A program made the translations under genes and the position numbers. Positions 33,900 to 48,169 of a DNA stretch of 64,000 nucleotides are shown here, in pieces; position 1 is the first letter of the stretch; each line of letters begins with the position of its first letter. Source of the DNA: Mactra quadrangularis. Taxonomy: Eukaryota > Mollusca > Bivalvia > Venerida > Mactridae. The notes beneath the pieces are model-generated. The model worked only from the letters and a program-made list of their open reading frames with translations. It made no database searches and was not told the origin of the DNA. The stretch is taken from positions 31,423,267 through 31,487,266 of the forward strand of contig CM046308.1 in NCBI GenBank assembly GCA_025267735.1, in the 5' to 3' direction.

Positions 33900-36800
33900 G
33901 CTATCAGTGTAATGAAGAATAATTATGTATATATATTTCATAGTATGATAGTGACTTTGGTATTTTTATACTGACACTAATAAGAAGTAAAATATTAACT
34001 TTGAATGAAATTACTGGATACAATCTGGATATAATTGTAACTTTTATGACACATTGTAATAAATGTACCTCTATTCCTAAACTAGTGTTTTATGGACAAT
34101 TAGTTTTTGAATAAGATAAAAACAGTATTAGTTTCCTTACGTTTTATGAGATTCACTGGTAAATTCAAGAAGAAAGGTTATCAGTAGGGTATTCTTCAGC
34201 AATCTGTGTGTATAGTAATCGATTCTTGTACATTTGATCACCTAGTATATTTCTTTAGTTGAACAGCAATGCTAGCAATTTGAATTTGATGATAGATGTA
34301 ACATTTCTTATCTTTTAAAGTATGTATAGGCTCAATCAAATCATTCTATTCCTGCTTAAGTGTTTTTGCTAATTTGACTCAAAGACCACTGGTCTCTGTG
34401 ACGCTATTGAATACTTGTTTTTTACATTGACAAAACTCTTGCGTTTCTTTTATAAGTTTATGTTTGGAGGCCACACTGTCGTGTTAAAATGTTTGAAGGG
34501 TTTTTTACACCAAAATAGTTCTTACATTAACACGTTCGTGTAAGTGAGAGGTTGGTGGGCCCTTAGGCTTGTTTACTTCATTTTTTTGAAATGTCATCTT
34601 ATTAACAAATGATAAAAACCTTAATATACCCTCTTTTTTCTTCTTGGTTCTTTGGCAGGCCTTTTTTACTGTTAATGTTACAGATATATTTTCATATTCA
34701 TTTTTGTTAAGTCAGGTTCACCCATATTTGTAATATCATTCCAAATAGTTTGATATTTAAACATCTAGAAAATATAATATCAGTAGTGAAGTAACTAAAT
34801 TATTACAGTCTCTTCACAACAGTAGAAATATATGAAAACAGTTCATATTATGGTCATGCTATATTTGATTAATTAAGTAGCAAATCGATAAATCATCACT
34901 ATGACTAAAACTCATTCAGGGAAATATGGTCCATCAGGAATTTAAAGCAGAACACTTCATTATAAATCGTTTAAATATGGAACTGCCCGTATCTAGTTGA
35001 AACTGGATATATGAGCTGATGTGATGTAAACAGTTGTCAGACAAATAACAAAAAAAAACTGTTGTATTTTATCAACACAGTGACACAAATAAAGGATATC
35101 CCAATAATAATGTTGTTTACTTGACATCGAAGTATAATAAACACTTAACGCAGCAATAACTTTTGTTGCGCTTCAATGCTTTTGTCAATGCATTTGTATT
35201 GAAGGAAAAACTTCAACACTGGGTAGAAATGAAAGCCAAATCATATATTATTTAGCTATAACCCGGGAATAGACAGTCCTGTAATTTACAGACATGCGGG
35301 CTAAACATCACAACCGTTTTCCAGTTCTCTTCAATTGTCTTGAATAGTATAAATCTGTATTTAATCGATTTAACAAAAGAAAATTATATCCGAATAATTT
35401 CTGTAAAACTTATGTTTCTTTGATTGAATAGACGCATTTTACTCGTGTCAAACTGTTACAACATTATTCAACAGATATATAGGTATCTGAATACTGAAAC
35501 ATATGCGAAACTTTAATTTCTTTGTCTAGTTAAGTCGGAGTTCATGGTGTATATACATTTTCGTTGCAAGTTAGAATAGGTTTGTCAATATAATTATTGA
35601 TCATGTTTGCGTCTGCATTATCCGATAGAGATATATATTGTACGTTAACAGTTTTTTTAATTTTCATGTACAACATTTCAACATCCATAATATTTATATA
35701 GATGCATCATTCACGTAAGTTACCGGGTTCTAAATAATACTGATGCTGGATAAGATATATGAAAAGAGGTTAATCTAAACCATTCATTGTGTTTTAAATG
35801 ATACTGTTTTAAACATAGTATAACACCAGATAATTAAATGAGAACATGTTATGCAATATATCAGGCAGATTACAAAGATCCACAATGCATCTAATATTAC
35901 AAAAGCCACGAAGAAATCGTCCGTTACTGCAGTTGTTGCTAACTGTCTATATCTGATATAAGTCTTTGTTCTATCACATAACCTTATCAGATCCATCATA
36001 ATGACCTAACAAATTGCTTACGTTTTATATGGCATTTTCTCTGGTCAATACAAACAAGTATTAGCTTGGTAATTGAATCTGCGTTCGGTAAATGGTCCAA
36101 TAATCCAATTTTCTAATTGTATCATTTACATGATAAATAGCTGTTTCCTTATCTTAGAGACTGTCTAAGTGTCTCGTTTAATACATGGATTGTGTCCAGA
36201 GAAACGTACAAATACTGGGAGCGATACATTCAAAGAAAGTGAATGTCATGGAAGTCTCGTAGGTTTGATAGTATAGAGATAACTTTCCATGGAAGCTGAT
36301 AGTTTGTCTCAGATCTATATCAAACTGTATTCTATTTTACTAAGCTTTTGGTCTCAATTAAATTTGCATCGTTTTTCATATTTCTCGCACGAGGTCGTAT
36401 TTTGCGTCGTAACATACATTTTGAATGTATTCTAATATTGATCTAGAATTATTTCCATTAAGTATGCGCTGAGTGGTTTAGTATGATGTAATTTCCTTGG
36501 CTGGACGAGTTGAATAAAGAAAATGATAAGGTATTGGTCTTATAAAACAGGTAAATTATGATGTGAAGCTCATGTGACCTAATAAATTGCTAAATATTCA
36601 GTTAAAATGAAAAACAGTGACTTCATGGGAAAAAGTTGGCTCATAAAAATAGTTGATAAATATTCACGGGGCAATAAGGTATGGCAAGGCAACCATAATG
36701 ACCCAATATATACTTTAAATCTTTTGAAATAGTAAACTTAATCATTTTGAAGGTATGTTTCAAACTTACGTACAAAAGTGTTTGCACAATATTGCAGAAA

Positions 36801-39800
36801 TTGATATAATAAGTATTGATCAATACTGATCCAATATGACAGTAACTAAATAAATGATACAAATAATTATGCAGCTACTTCATTTTACGTAAATTTGTAT
36901 GGTTGACATTCAATACAGCTCAGTTACTTAAATAGTTCCTTGAATGACGGACAAATCATATCAAGCTTTTTACTGGAAATAAGTGAACTATACATGAAAA
37001 ATGTAATTATCGCAGATGAAATTACCAACCACGGAATGGAAAGCCAGTATTATGTGTCCATGTCTAATGTAATCATACATTTTGTTATTTCTTAATTAAT
37101 GAAAAAGATAACATCATTAAGATATATGTTAACGTTATATATATTTTATTTAATTCAATATCAAAAGAAAATTATAAACAAGATACGCTAGTTGATCATA
37201 ATATATCAACTATACATGGTTCAACTAACTGTAATGATAAGATAATAAAATTTATCAATTATCTAAGTAACTCAAAACAACGTACAAATGCTGTTAAACG
37301 TATCGTGTTTTAATGGCTCATTTTGACAACTGCGTTATTAATTTCCTATTGTTGTGAGTCATACATATTGAACGTGACAGCTTAAATAAATATAACCTAA
37401 TTCAGATCCGTATATCATTTTGCTACTACGAACGTAATAGGAATATATTTTTTGAATAATTCAACATGTTTATATTGATGCATGCGTACCCTATAGTACA
37501 AATATATTACAAACAAAATTTAACAACAAACCAGTGACACAAACAGTATAAAACATAATCAATACAATAGAGTTAGTATTTTGCTTCGAATGTATCGTCT
37601 CGTTTTTATTTATTGCCTCTATTACGTTAGTAGCATATTGTTCAATTTTGTCTTTATGAACACTAAGTACATTTAAGTGATACAATGTATAATAAACGTA
37701 TGGTATCTTATCGACTATTTTGTAGTCATATCTTACCTTTTAGACTTCAAGGTGTTAATGCCATCGGATGCTTTTTACTTGATACATATAGATTTGTGTT
37801 TTCATGGTTTGAATACAAATTTGGCAAATCAGAGGCGCTCAAAATGACTTTGATATTTAAATTCGTAACATGTCAATGCGAATTCTACCCATTGAAATGC
37901 ACCAGACTATATTTAACGGATGAGCACCATTTAATCAGTTAGATTATAACTTCACATGAACGACTCGGAAAACGTTTCATTTACCATTGAACTGTATTTG
38001 GTGCCAACAAAAGAGTTGGCAAGCCAAACAAGCAACCTTCCAATTTGCGTCATTGGCATGATATATGTTTTCTTTGCTTCGCCTTTAACCGCAGCAAACA
38101 GTCTTATTTACATAGTTAGTATTACAGACGGATAACAAATGTCAATTAAGTAAAACTACGTCGTTACTAGAACCAGAACGATCGATGCTCAAGCAGTTTA
38201 TTACCAGTAGCAATAAAGACAATTTCAAGTTTTTTTCTATTTCAAATAAAATGTAATTGTAGCTTATATTGGTAATATTTGATACAAAATAGCACCGATA
38301 ATATGTCAATAGGGTAATACTAGTTTTATAATCTTTATCTTAACAAAGAATTATTGCGAAGAAAATTTAGAACTTTTAAATAGTTTTTACTTTGTAATTT
38401 AAAGTATCATATTAAAGGTTTCTTCAAACGGAAAATCAGACATGACGCATTGTACAAAATCTCCATTTCCATCAATTTAGAAGTCGGTTCTCTGTTAATA
38501 CTTGGTTGATCCTAATTTGTGTGTATGGCTACTCAGCTGATATACACATTATGATATTTTCATATTTGATGTATTATTTCACAGGAATTGATACATGCTT
38601 ATTAATACATTCATTGATATTCTTATTGCATCGATGTCTTATTAAATCACAACTTATCCATCAAGGCGCCAATAAGTCGATGTCCACTCATTCGTCGAAA
38701 CAGATTATGATCAAATTTGATATCATTCATGGCTTTGGAGTATAATGTAATATTCTAGTATTATTCTTTAATTATAACTTATTTATTTATATAAGTATCA
38801 ATTGATGAATTACTCAATAATATTTTGTTTATAAAATAAAAAAATCCTGTGATACAACATCGACTACAATCGTTCTGGAAGTAGCAACATACTTGTAACA
38901 CTTTTTAATGACACTTATTAATAATGATTTGATTTCGCTGATTTCGTTTCATCGTGATATTACAATTTTTTGACATGGGTAGCTTGCAACCAAGGTCTTA
39001 GTAACCACAACTTTCAAAACCTATTACAAAATATCGCGGACAATTACATTCGGCCATGCGCAGTCAGATAGAGCGCAATGATATTAACTTAGGCAAGCAC
39101 CTACGCGTGAAAAAATAGTCTCATTGTTAAAAATATCGAACAATATTTAGCAGTCTTGTTTGCCCTGCTGAACCAATGTCCGAGCAGCAACATGTGCGCT
39201 TTGATTATTATCTTGATTTTAGATTAGTTACTATTGCGACACTATACAATATATATCGAACGTCGTTATTTCACATAAATAACACTATATTGAATGTATC
39301 ATTTGCTTTAAGGCAAATGACCCGTACAGATGATTACTTGGCATACCTAGACAATCCTGTAAATTAAGAGCTATATCTAACGCCAAGATGTTCCCGTTCT
39401 TTCTTTTTTGAGACATGTTTGTATTCATTTTTGTCTGACATATTGCATCGAATCCGTGACAATTGCTGACTAGTTTTAGTAATCTTAGACAATAGCTTTG
39501 TAGAATCTTAGTTTTGACACAGAGATCCAATTTGCTGCGATGTTGTCACATTTCACCACAATCGCCACGGAACGTGCTTTGCATGATAATAGGCTATTCA
39601 TATAAGACCAAGTCATACTAACCCCGCCGTTTGCTAATTAACTATTTGCATGATGAAAACAAATAGTCCCTGTTTCATATGAAAACATCATTTATTGTTT
39701 CCATTTAGGTCTTGATAGCCAGTTGCCAGACAGTCGGCTTGTACATTTCAGTTTCTATTTGCGATAATAGGTTATGATATTGTCATTTCATTACGAAATG

Positions 39801-40400
39801 CCTCTTACTATAACTTATAACAATATCTGAAATGTGTTTGCCAAAACACACATTAACTAACCGATATATCAAATGGTAAGAAGTACACAAAAGTTGTGGG
39901 TTTCGTAACCGTATTAAGTACCGATCGACTACCATATGAACTAGACAGTTAGTTAAAGGTAATTATTCTTAAAATAAAAATGTTTTTTTAATTCAAACTA
40001 CATGTATTTAAATATAGATCTACATGATGAAGCTAAATTTTGTTACCAGTTTTTAGAGTATATTGATTTTCCGACTTCTGTGTCAAATAAACGAAATCTG
40101 TGTTGATTATGGTGATGCAATTGATTAATTTTATACAATACGAAGCTTAGTTGGCCCTTGTTTTAAGTATTGAAGGTACAGTGTCAGTAAAGAAGATCAT
40201 TATATCATTTTCTTTCAATGCTACGTCATATTGCGGTTTGTACATGAACTAGTTGAGTTAATTCACAAAGACAGACTAATGTAGGGTTTATCTAATAAAG
40301 CTAAGAATTCCCTGAGCCGTAATGCGATCATTTTCAAGACAAATAAATTAATGGTTCCTAACAAACCTTATGGTTTACGAAAGACTACGTTGGACAATTG
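33900..40400. other. Long A+T-rich non-coding stretch
   Basis: I read through this and found no gene, tRNA or bounded mobile element. ORFs of 61-85 codons (35,784-35,999; 36,641-36,862; 37,491-37,942; 38,506-38,745; 39,176-39,530; 40,668-40,853) lack motifs and overlap each other on opposite strands. A weak match (ACAATCGTTCTGGAAGTAGC at about 38,868) to GAATCGTCCCGGAAGTGAG inside the duplicated unit (about 21,773) hints at further ancient duplication. Confidence 0.45.
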
Positions 40401-40411
40401 AAAAGTAATCC

Positions 40412-40470
40412 GTTTTAGTAACCAGAGAATGTCTGAACTTGTTTAAAGACATACAGCGACAAAATTAATC
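40412..40470 (+). repeat. Short diverged repeat, partner at 41,543-41,605
   Basis: GTTTTAGTAACCAGAGAATG occurs in both places and is followed by GAACTTGTTTAAAGACATAC here and AAACTTGTAAAAGGACTTAC there, then AGCGACA or AGTGACA. It is a local duplicate of unknown nature with no coding content. Confidence 0.6.
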
Positions 40471-41542
40471 ATTGCGTGTTATTACTTTTCAAGAAAGCAG
40501 TCTACAATTAAATAGAAATGCATTTTAATTATTGTTCATTATCCCACATACAAACTTCATCAAAATTCAAACGTGTTTTAGAAACATGCAATTTAGTCTA
40601 ATGTGAAGCTATGAACTGAAAATGTTTAATGGAATATTTAAGTGAAAGGCATTCAGATTTTCAATTGTTATGGCGAAATATTGGGCAATTTATCCAATTT
40701 TTGGTACATTGACACTTGATTTACTAAGACTGATTTTCTAAGACTGTAATGTTCAGCCTCGAGGTCTAGACATAACTTGACTGAATTCCCTAAAAGATAA
40801 ACAATGTCTTTCTCTGGTTTATGAGTGTACTTGAGATTCAAGATGGATGCCATTTCTCTGACATTTGTCCTACTATTACAACGGGCAGTCAGACAAACAA
40901 TTTATAGTTGGCTGTTATAGATATACTAGTTACATAAAGGTTCTTGTAATGGAGTTTCTGAGCATATTCAACTCATGCTGTTTATTACAACTTTGTTTTC
41001 AGAAAATATAGCTGTATAATATTATAGGGAACTGTCATTATATCTTTCTTATTTATGTAAAGTAAATGACATGGCATTAAGGTTTTGAGTACTTATTAGT
41101 ACAGTGACACTAAGATTTGACACAAACAAAGTGGTTGTTAAAATGAAACGGTCCGGTAAAAGTTTTAATGATATTCAAATAATTCGAAAAACGTGGAAAC
41201 AAAGTTATGTATCTAGGCTAAATAATTCGATACATTATTCTAATGAATATTGTAGTTTAGTGGTTAAGAATGACTTTACAGTACCGGAGAACAATAGCTA
41301 AGTTGATCATTTAAGTAGTTTGTATGTGATGTAACGAGTTGTTTTTATACCAAAAGCAATTCTACGAACACATTCACAGTGACAGCTTGCAAAACTAATG
41401 TACTTAGTTTGGTCAAGAATTATCGTATCCGTTGAACAATACAGGGGTTGTATTACAAACCAAATAAATGAATGGCTGTTTATAAACCCCACTGATCTAC
41501 GAGTATTTACTAAGGACTTCTAGAGCAATATAAATGGAAATA

Positions 41543-41605
41543 TGTTTTAGTAACCAGAGAATGGTTAAACTTGTAAAAGGACTTACAGTGACATTATAAA
41601 TCTTA
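41543..41605 (+). repeat. Short diverged repeat, partner at 40,412-40,470
   Basis: Second copy of the GTTTTAGTAACCAGAGAATG repeat, in the same orientation 1.13 kb downstream. Confidence 0.6.
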
Positions 41606-42453
41606 AATTGATTTTCAATAAAGAATTTAATACTTAAAGAAAAGCCCATTTCGTTATTTTCTATAATTTATACTTAGTCAGGTTCATTCACTGTCTGGTT
41701 TTGCATAATACTGATCAACAATCTTTTAGACATATTGCGACAGTGAGTCGACTACTTAGTCACAAGAGAGATTTGGATCTCTAGTCATACTTTTTAAAAC
41801 TCTAAATGACAACGGCCATGAGACAGAAAACAGCCATAAAATTGGATCAAACTTTAAGAGGATAATAAGGTTGAATCAGGGAATCAAATCTACTAACCTT
41901 CGTTTGACAGACAACCAACCGATTATGGTAAAAAGTTGGGTTTCATACAACAAAACAGTGATACACGAACATGTGAATCTAATCAAATAGTTGAAAACAT
42001 TTTTAGAACATTTGTACAAAATTGTGTTCGAATAGCATATTCTTGTTATAATAATTTTATTTCGGTGGCATACAAATAGTGAAAATCCCAGGATGTAAAA
42101 TGCCATATGTCATTCATATCAATACCGGGAATGACACAAAATAGAGATAAATCTCTTATTTCAATTGTGACCCCCGTGTTGTATATGTATTTCATTATTC
42201 TCATTATTCTTCCTCAATGTTCAATTAGAAAAGCCTAGTTATTGTCATTTTGTTTGATTTTTCATTTTACAGTTTCGAGAGATATTTGTGCCCGATTCCG
42301 ATCACTAAATATTTTTTCACCCTCCTTTAAGATAATCACAAGGTCAGATTTTTCAATATATTTCTTCTCAATCGAATATTTCATGATTTCAATAAAAGCA
42401 ACTGTTATCATGATTACCAAATTCTAAACTTTCAAGATATTATCGAGTATTAA

Positions 42454-42556
42454 TCTTATTTTCATCGAGACACCAACAAGGCGAGTATGTTTTTGCAGAA
42501 ATATGAGTTTGTCTTCTCAACACTTCATTGATAACGCTAAAGTTTCTAAATATTCC
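42454..42556 (+). repeat. Short diverged repeat, partner at 45,268-45,373
   Basis: Ordered matches are TTTTCATCGAGACACC against TTTTCATCGAGACGCC, AAGGC, GTTTTTG, TTTCATTGATA or CTTCATTGATA and TTTCTAAATA or TTTCTGCAAT. Direct orientation, about 70% identity, function unknown. Confidence 0.5.
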
Positions 42557-44557
42557 ATTTCAAGACATGGAAATCAATTAAGTGTGATATCATTACCACT
42601 TTTTTATTTCATTGATAGTTTGTATTTTGTTTTAATTTCATCTTCGTCTTCTAAGCGAGGTACAACCTCACCAGCGATTATTAAAGTACCATATGTGATA
42701 ATCTTATTTTAATCTCAGTTACCACGTTTTGTAATAACGCTTGCAATATATTGACACAATTTAACATGTTCAATGTTATGGTTTTACAGAAGTGTTATAC
42801 ACTAACTCAGTATCAAACCGCCGTAAGTTTGATGTATAATTTGACTTAATTCCACTAATTTGAACGATAATCTTTAAAGTTTGTTGCATGATAATTTTGC
42901 ATTCATGGTAGAAGCTTACTCTGCTTGACAAAACTTACATACGTATTTCTGATGTATTAATTAAACAGTCATACCAATTTGTTTTATCTTATTTTACTAA
43001 CTAACTTAGAACCTCCATTTAGACAAACAACTGACACTCGATACATGTATATTACACGTGTTTGTAGTTGATGATGTGTGGTTGATTACTTAAACAAGGA
43101 GTGTGAAAACTATGTAGAAACAGCAACAGAAGCAGTCATTATATTCAATTGATTGATTAAATTACTGGTAACCACATATGACGGTATAAATAAAAGTTAT
43201 GAAATGTGGTGTCATTTTAAGCGGCTCCCACTTTTACAAAAATATATAAGCCGTAAAACAGAAAAGGATTTATGTGAAATTAAAGTAGCATTAACAATTC
43301 TGTATTTGAAATGTTTCCACAAATATTTTCATGCATATATAAATCATGAATAAAATTAATGTAATTACAAATATCAACGAAGACACTATATTAAGTAGAA
43401 CTGTTCGCGACATACATTTTCTGCATTGATATTGTTGGATGTTCACTTACTTCATTTGATACTACCCATTACAATAAGTGCACAATATATTTGTAATGTT
43501 TCCAAAGATCCATTTTGATAACATTGCAACTTCAAAAGAGCTTTTTTGAAAATTGTTTGCATATCACTGGCTTTTGTATATATAATTCAGACACTAATTT
43601 GTGGTATCAATCTATTAATATTGCTTAATAAACAGACGTTCGAGTACTATCAGCGTTATTTGTTTTATCTGAGAACGTTCTCGCATTCTCATTCACACAC
43701 ACGTGAAATAAAGATTGTACGCCTGATATCGACTTACACTCCATCGATGAGTAACAATTAAGCAGACAAAACATCCGATGACCTTTAATCATTTAACACT
43801 GTGAACAGGTGTGGCATATCTTGATATTGTATACACTTTATTCATGGAATGTACATCTAACGTGATTTAATCTAAAAGCTCCTATAGACGATATCTTTTT
43901 TTTCAGCAGATATGAAACATGTTTTAAAACCGTCATTAAAATACAGCAGTTGTTAGAGGTCAATATATACACATTTCTTTCTAAATTCGACTCAAAACAT
44001 TCCTCATTTCAGTAGAGGGGTAAAAACAGAAAAACATGTCTTTGTCAATGTTCATGCTTGATCCAATACGAATATAATTTAAGCAGTTTAGTTGTTTCAT
44101 TTGGTAAGTGACCGTCATCAAATTGTGAGCAAAACTATATGAAATTGTACTTTCTGTTTCAACCAACTTTTTATTATGGAATTGTTTTGTAAAAATAACA
44201 AGTCAGCAAAAAATAATTTCTATCATATATAAAAAGCGACCAAACACATAATCAAATAACATGTTCTTCAATATTTTATCAAAACCGATGATGTTACAAT
44301 TTATTTTATTAATGTAACGTAAATGACAGAAGTAATATGGAAGCATCTCAATCTCTTGGCTAGCGTGTATATGGAATATCAAAACAACATTGTTTCATTG
44401 ATAGCATTCATCTTGATTTTCACTTGCATGATATATATGTATCGTTCGTGAGAAAACAATTGTCTAGGGGAGAAAAAAACTGCATCGTACTTACATATAT
44501 TTGCCAGCACAGTTTCATCATGATTGTCGTCGCCAAACGTATGAACAAAAACAAAAG
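42557..44557. other. A+T-rich non-coding DNA, nothing recognised
   Basis: Only chance-length ORFs are present and no element boundaries were seen up to the SINE at 44.56 kb. Confidence 0.45.
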
Positions 44558-44817
44558 AAATGGATTTAACGCCGCTGCAACACATTGTATAGATTATAAA
44601 ACGGCGGTAAGTCAATCTACTCCTCGTTCCTGAGAAGGCTTAATCTCTGGATTTAGCTTTTAACTAATAACTAGGCGAATACTTCCGTCAGTGACTGACA
44701 ACTTTCTTACGATTTGCCCGATATAATTTATAATCAGTGGTAGGAGATGGAATGACTGGAGAACCGTTGGAATTATTTTATGACCAAACTTTACGCAAGT
44801 ATGCCCCGCCCTTGGAC
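44558..44817 (-). mobile_element. tRNA-derived SINE, copy lacking its tRNA head
   Basis: Same family and orientation as 10,605-10,911. Plus-strand landmarks are GGATTTAACGCCGCTGCAAC, ACATTGTATAGATTATAAAA, ACTTCCGTCAGTGACTGACA, ATAATCAGTGGTAGGAG and CAAGTATGCCCCGCCC. Similarity ends at about 44,817, before the region that would be the tRNA head. Two opposite ORFs inside it (44,379-44,633) are incidental. Confidence 0.85.
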
Positions 44818-45267
44818 AGTAAAAAATAAAAATATACGATTTTACCGTTAGAGTTCTTGCGTAATAAAAGTAGTAAGGTATCATTATGTTTCCATATTCT
44901 TCAAAATTTCCCTTCATTGTATACTATATAGACTGTTTAGTGCTCAATAAATTTATGGCGAAGGCTGTTTTAACAACGTAGAATATTACATCCATTTCTC
45001 AAATTATAAGTAATTGTCATACATAGAAACCACCCTATATCGTGATATTACATTATTATCTAAGAAGAAGATTTGTCTAAACTATTATCTTTTTATCAAA
45101 TTTTAAACGATTTTATCAAATTTATGATGTTTTAGCATGAAAAGTCTCAAGGCCATTCAACGTATTTCATGTTCAGTTGACTGCTACTGATTGCATGAAA
45201 CTCTTGAATAATTTTCTGATTTAGGAAAACACTGAGTGATTTCTATTTGTTATCAATTATTTTTCTT

Positions 45268-45373
45268 TTTTTTATTTTCATCGAGACGCCATTAAGGCTA
45301 GATTGTCTGTTTTTGGAAAAGATCAGATTTTTTGCTTTCAACATTTCATTGATACTATTAAATTTCTGCAATA
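45268..45373 (+). repeat. Short diverged repeat, partner at 42,454-42,556
   Basis: Second copy of the TTTTCATCGAGAC repeat, 2.8 kb downstream in the same orientation. Confidence 0.5.
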
Positions 45374-45490
45374 AGAAAAAAACTAAGTTAATATTTTACA
45401 CGGCCGTGTTTTGAACTATTTAAATCTGATGCGATTGATTGCCTTTACTTATCTATGTAAGGTCAACGAATATATGAGAAATAAACAACT

Positions 45491-45552
45491 GCCCGATTAA
45501 CTCAGCTGGAAAAAGCGCCTAACTATGAATCTATAGATTGCAAAATCGACAA
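45491..45552 (+). mobile_element. tRNA-like head of a SINE or tRNA pseudogene
   Basis: GCCCGATTAACTCAGCTGGA with AAAGCGCCTAACTATGAATC and then GATTGCAAAATCGAC reproduces a tRNA from the acceptor stem through a degraded T-loop. The A box (TTAACTCAGCTGG) is close to consensus. The B box GGTTCGAATCC is decayed to AAATCGACAAG. The second half of an acceptor stem is not visible, so it is not a functional tRNA gene. A SINE head is the likelier origin. Confidence 0.6.
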
Positions 45553-48061
45553 GGGAAGGGAAATACTGTTTTTGATATTGGTCAAAAAGGGCGATTGTCA
45601 GGTTCTGGTAAATGTATGTACTAAGTACATGTACTTGTCAAAAACGTATATTAAGATATCTTAAAGCCACTCAGGGGACAAAGAGCTGGTGAATGATAGC
45701 TGCGGTATAACAAAACAGGCGACATATATGACTATACAATGTCTATCACTAATTTCTTTGTAATGTTCGCAGCAAAGTTTCACGCTCGTCAGAACTATTT
45801 TAGTTTAATAGCCATACATAAAGCTACTTTTTTACATAAACATTGTATATCTTAAGCTAAGCTTTATCTTTAGTTACTTTATATGTTTCATAATTATTTC
45901 GTGATGTTTGGTTGCATTATTTGAATGAATTATCTGAAAGCTGTTGTTTTCAGTGTATTTGCACCCCGTGAAAATTAAACACATACACACGACCTTATTC
46001 AATCCAACAAAAATATCTGTATTGAATAATTTAAATACAATAATAACATTTTTATATTCCACCTCCAGATAAAACACAATATATTTTGTCTAGCTTACAC
46101 AACTCAAAAACCAGACGCGGAATATGTAGCCAGTAGTCAATTTAGATATTATTTTGTTATAAAACAGTTCTTGTCGTATTTATGATATGGCTGGGTCACT
46201 TGGAACTTACTTTATTTATTTTGTCGATTACACTTTACCTTAAGACAACTGGCATAACATATTTATCATGTTTTTCTACAGTACCAATAATAAACCAAAC
46301 TTACCCAAAAGACTATTGGTAATCTTTGATCTGTCACATGAATATTATAATAGTTGTTTTGCAAAAACAGCTTAATTTGGGCGAGATGTTTATGTCTGAA
46401 ATATAGCATTCTGTACACAAACAGTCTAACTGACCTTTGTACGGAGACGCCTAAGATCATGGGTAAAACAGTTTATTTACCTGAAAACACGTGGCAATGT
46501 TAACATTCTAATAATTTGCCCCTTCAAGTATACTATACGAACAGAGTATGTAATTTGTGTCTACTCAATAACATTTAACTATCCAACCAACTATCCTTAT
46601 TTAATTAAACTATTTAACCGGTAGTTAAACCTCCATCCTAACGTGTTTACATCTGTCATTCTTTACACAGACATTTGAAATCGAAAGTAGAGTACACGGT
46701 TTAACTATGCATCTGTACCTTAAGAGGTTTAAAAGTACTTTGTATCTATGGATTTATATTCCTGTAGTTATAAGTGATCATTTATTTTACATTTAACAAT
46801 GATTTTTGTCAAAAATGAAAATATCCTACGATTTTCGCCGCACTATATTACGTTGCGTACCAAACGCCGAACTCCGGGAAGCGTTGTGCGTCTTCACCTT
46901 CTATATATATAGAATGGAAATAAAGAGGTAATCCTTATTTTATCATGCATTCTGCCAATTCATATGTTGTGGTACCGTTTTTGACAACCTATAGTTCAAT
47001 TTCCATTGCAATATAGCTAAATCATTTTACATTGTTTTTATCCCCTTAGAACATTCTTGGAAGCAAGTAACACTTCCATTATCTTAGGACCTAATGAGTC
47101 ACTAGCACAAATGCTTCTTGAACAATTGCAGGTACTAAAAGTTAATAAATTTGTTGAATGTCAAATGATCAATATATTGTGATACATGAATACCTTTTAA
47201 ACTGAATTCACCGAACAATACAAAACATTCTATCTCAATCAAACAGGGTGGCTATATGCCCCAATTTCGCCGAGACAGACATTTGTCCCCTTTTTGGACA
47301 AGGCAGATATTTACCGCCTCAGATGTTTTAAAAGGACGGACATTTGTCCCATCCCCTAAATGTTTGAAAAAGCGGACATACAACATAGTAAAAAGCGCAA
47401 AGTCACGAATAGAAAAGGCTCAATATAATGATTCCATTGTGCAAATCAATCGGGACAAATTAATTACACAACTGTGACATTTATTTATAAGCTGGGACAT
47501 TATCATCTGTGTAATCTGATAGTAGTTATTGTTTTGTTTGATTCTAGAGATAATGTATGTTTTATTCAAGTATAGTAAGCTGATAACGAACATTACTCTC
47601 CTGATGACATCCTCTCAATATGTTACAGAGATGATCTGATATGGCCAGTAAAAAGTAAAGTTTTGGGGTCGAATTTCAACAATGTACAGTCATATTGCGA
47701 GAGTATGTCAGTTGGACGTCCGACTGGCAGTATTTGAATTTGCCTAGATAAACGGCTGTTTATATTGCATTTCAAATCAATTTCAACAATTAAACAAAAA
47801 TATCTTGGCGGTATGCCGGTTCGTCGCCAAACTCTTGCTAGATATCTGGTAAATCGATACGTCTAGAAGAGCTGATACTCGTATTGGTGACGAAAAGTCA
47901 TTCTATGAATGTAACAGTATACAATCATGTATGCTTGTATATTATTCGAAGTATAACAACTAGATTATTATTGTTTCGCCATTTTGTCTATTTGCCAAGG
48001 CTTACGTACATTTTATATTATTGCATTCACGGTTTGTTTCGCAATTGAAATAATGTAATAA
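45553..48061. other. A+T-rich non-coding DNA with two G+C-richer patches
   Basis: Patch 46,815-46,931 holds a 38-codon ORF (MKISYDFRRTILRCVPNAEL at its start) of unusually balanced composition. Patch 47,250-47,400 repeats the motif GACATTTGTCCC twice (about 47,278 and 47,339). Neither can be tied to a gene. The 73-codon ORF over the second patch (47,256-47,477) shows no motif. Confidence 0.35.
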
Positions 48062-48169
48062 AACATGAATTAGTCGGGAATAATGACCGTAGAACGTATT
48101 TACGATCAATCTCGACGAAGGAATTCGTAGCTAGATGCGCTACCGACTGAGCTGGACTGGACGGGTAAC
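48062..48169 (-). mobile_element. SINE fragment: tRNA head joined to part of the body
   Basis: Read on the minus strand it starts GTTACCCGTCCAGTCC and has a clean A box AGCTCAGTCGGTAGCGCA (plus-strand 48,136-48,153). The B box is missing, and the sequence passes into a body segment (ACGGTCATTATTCCC) resembling the 10.6-kb SINE (ACGGCCATTTTCCC). An internal deletion has removed part of the tRNA region. Confidence 0.7.

Noticed and set aside
45491..45552. A functional tRNA gene
   Set aside because: Box B is degraded and the 3' acceptor strand cannot be found, so it is a SINE head or pseudogene.
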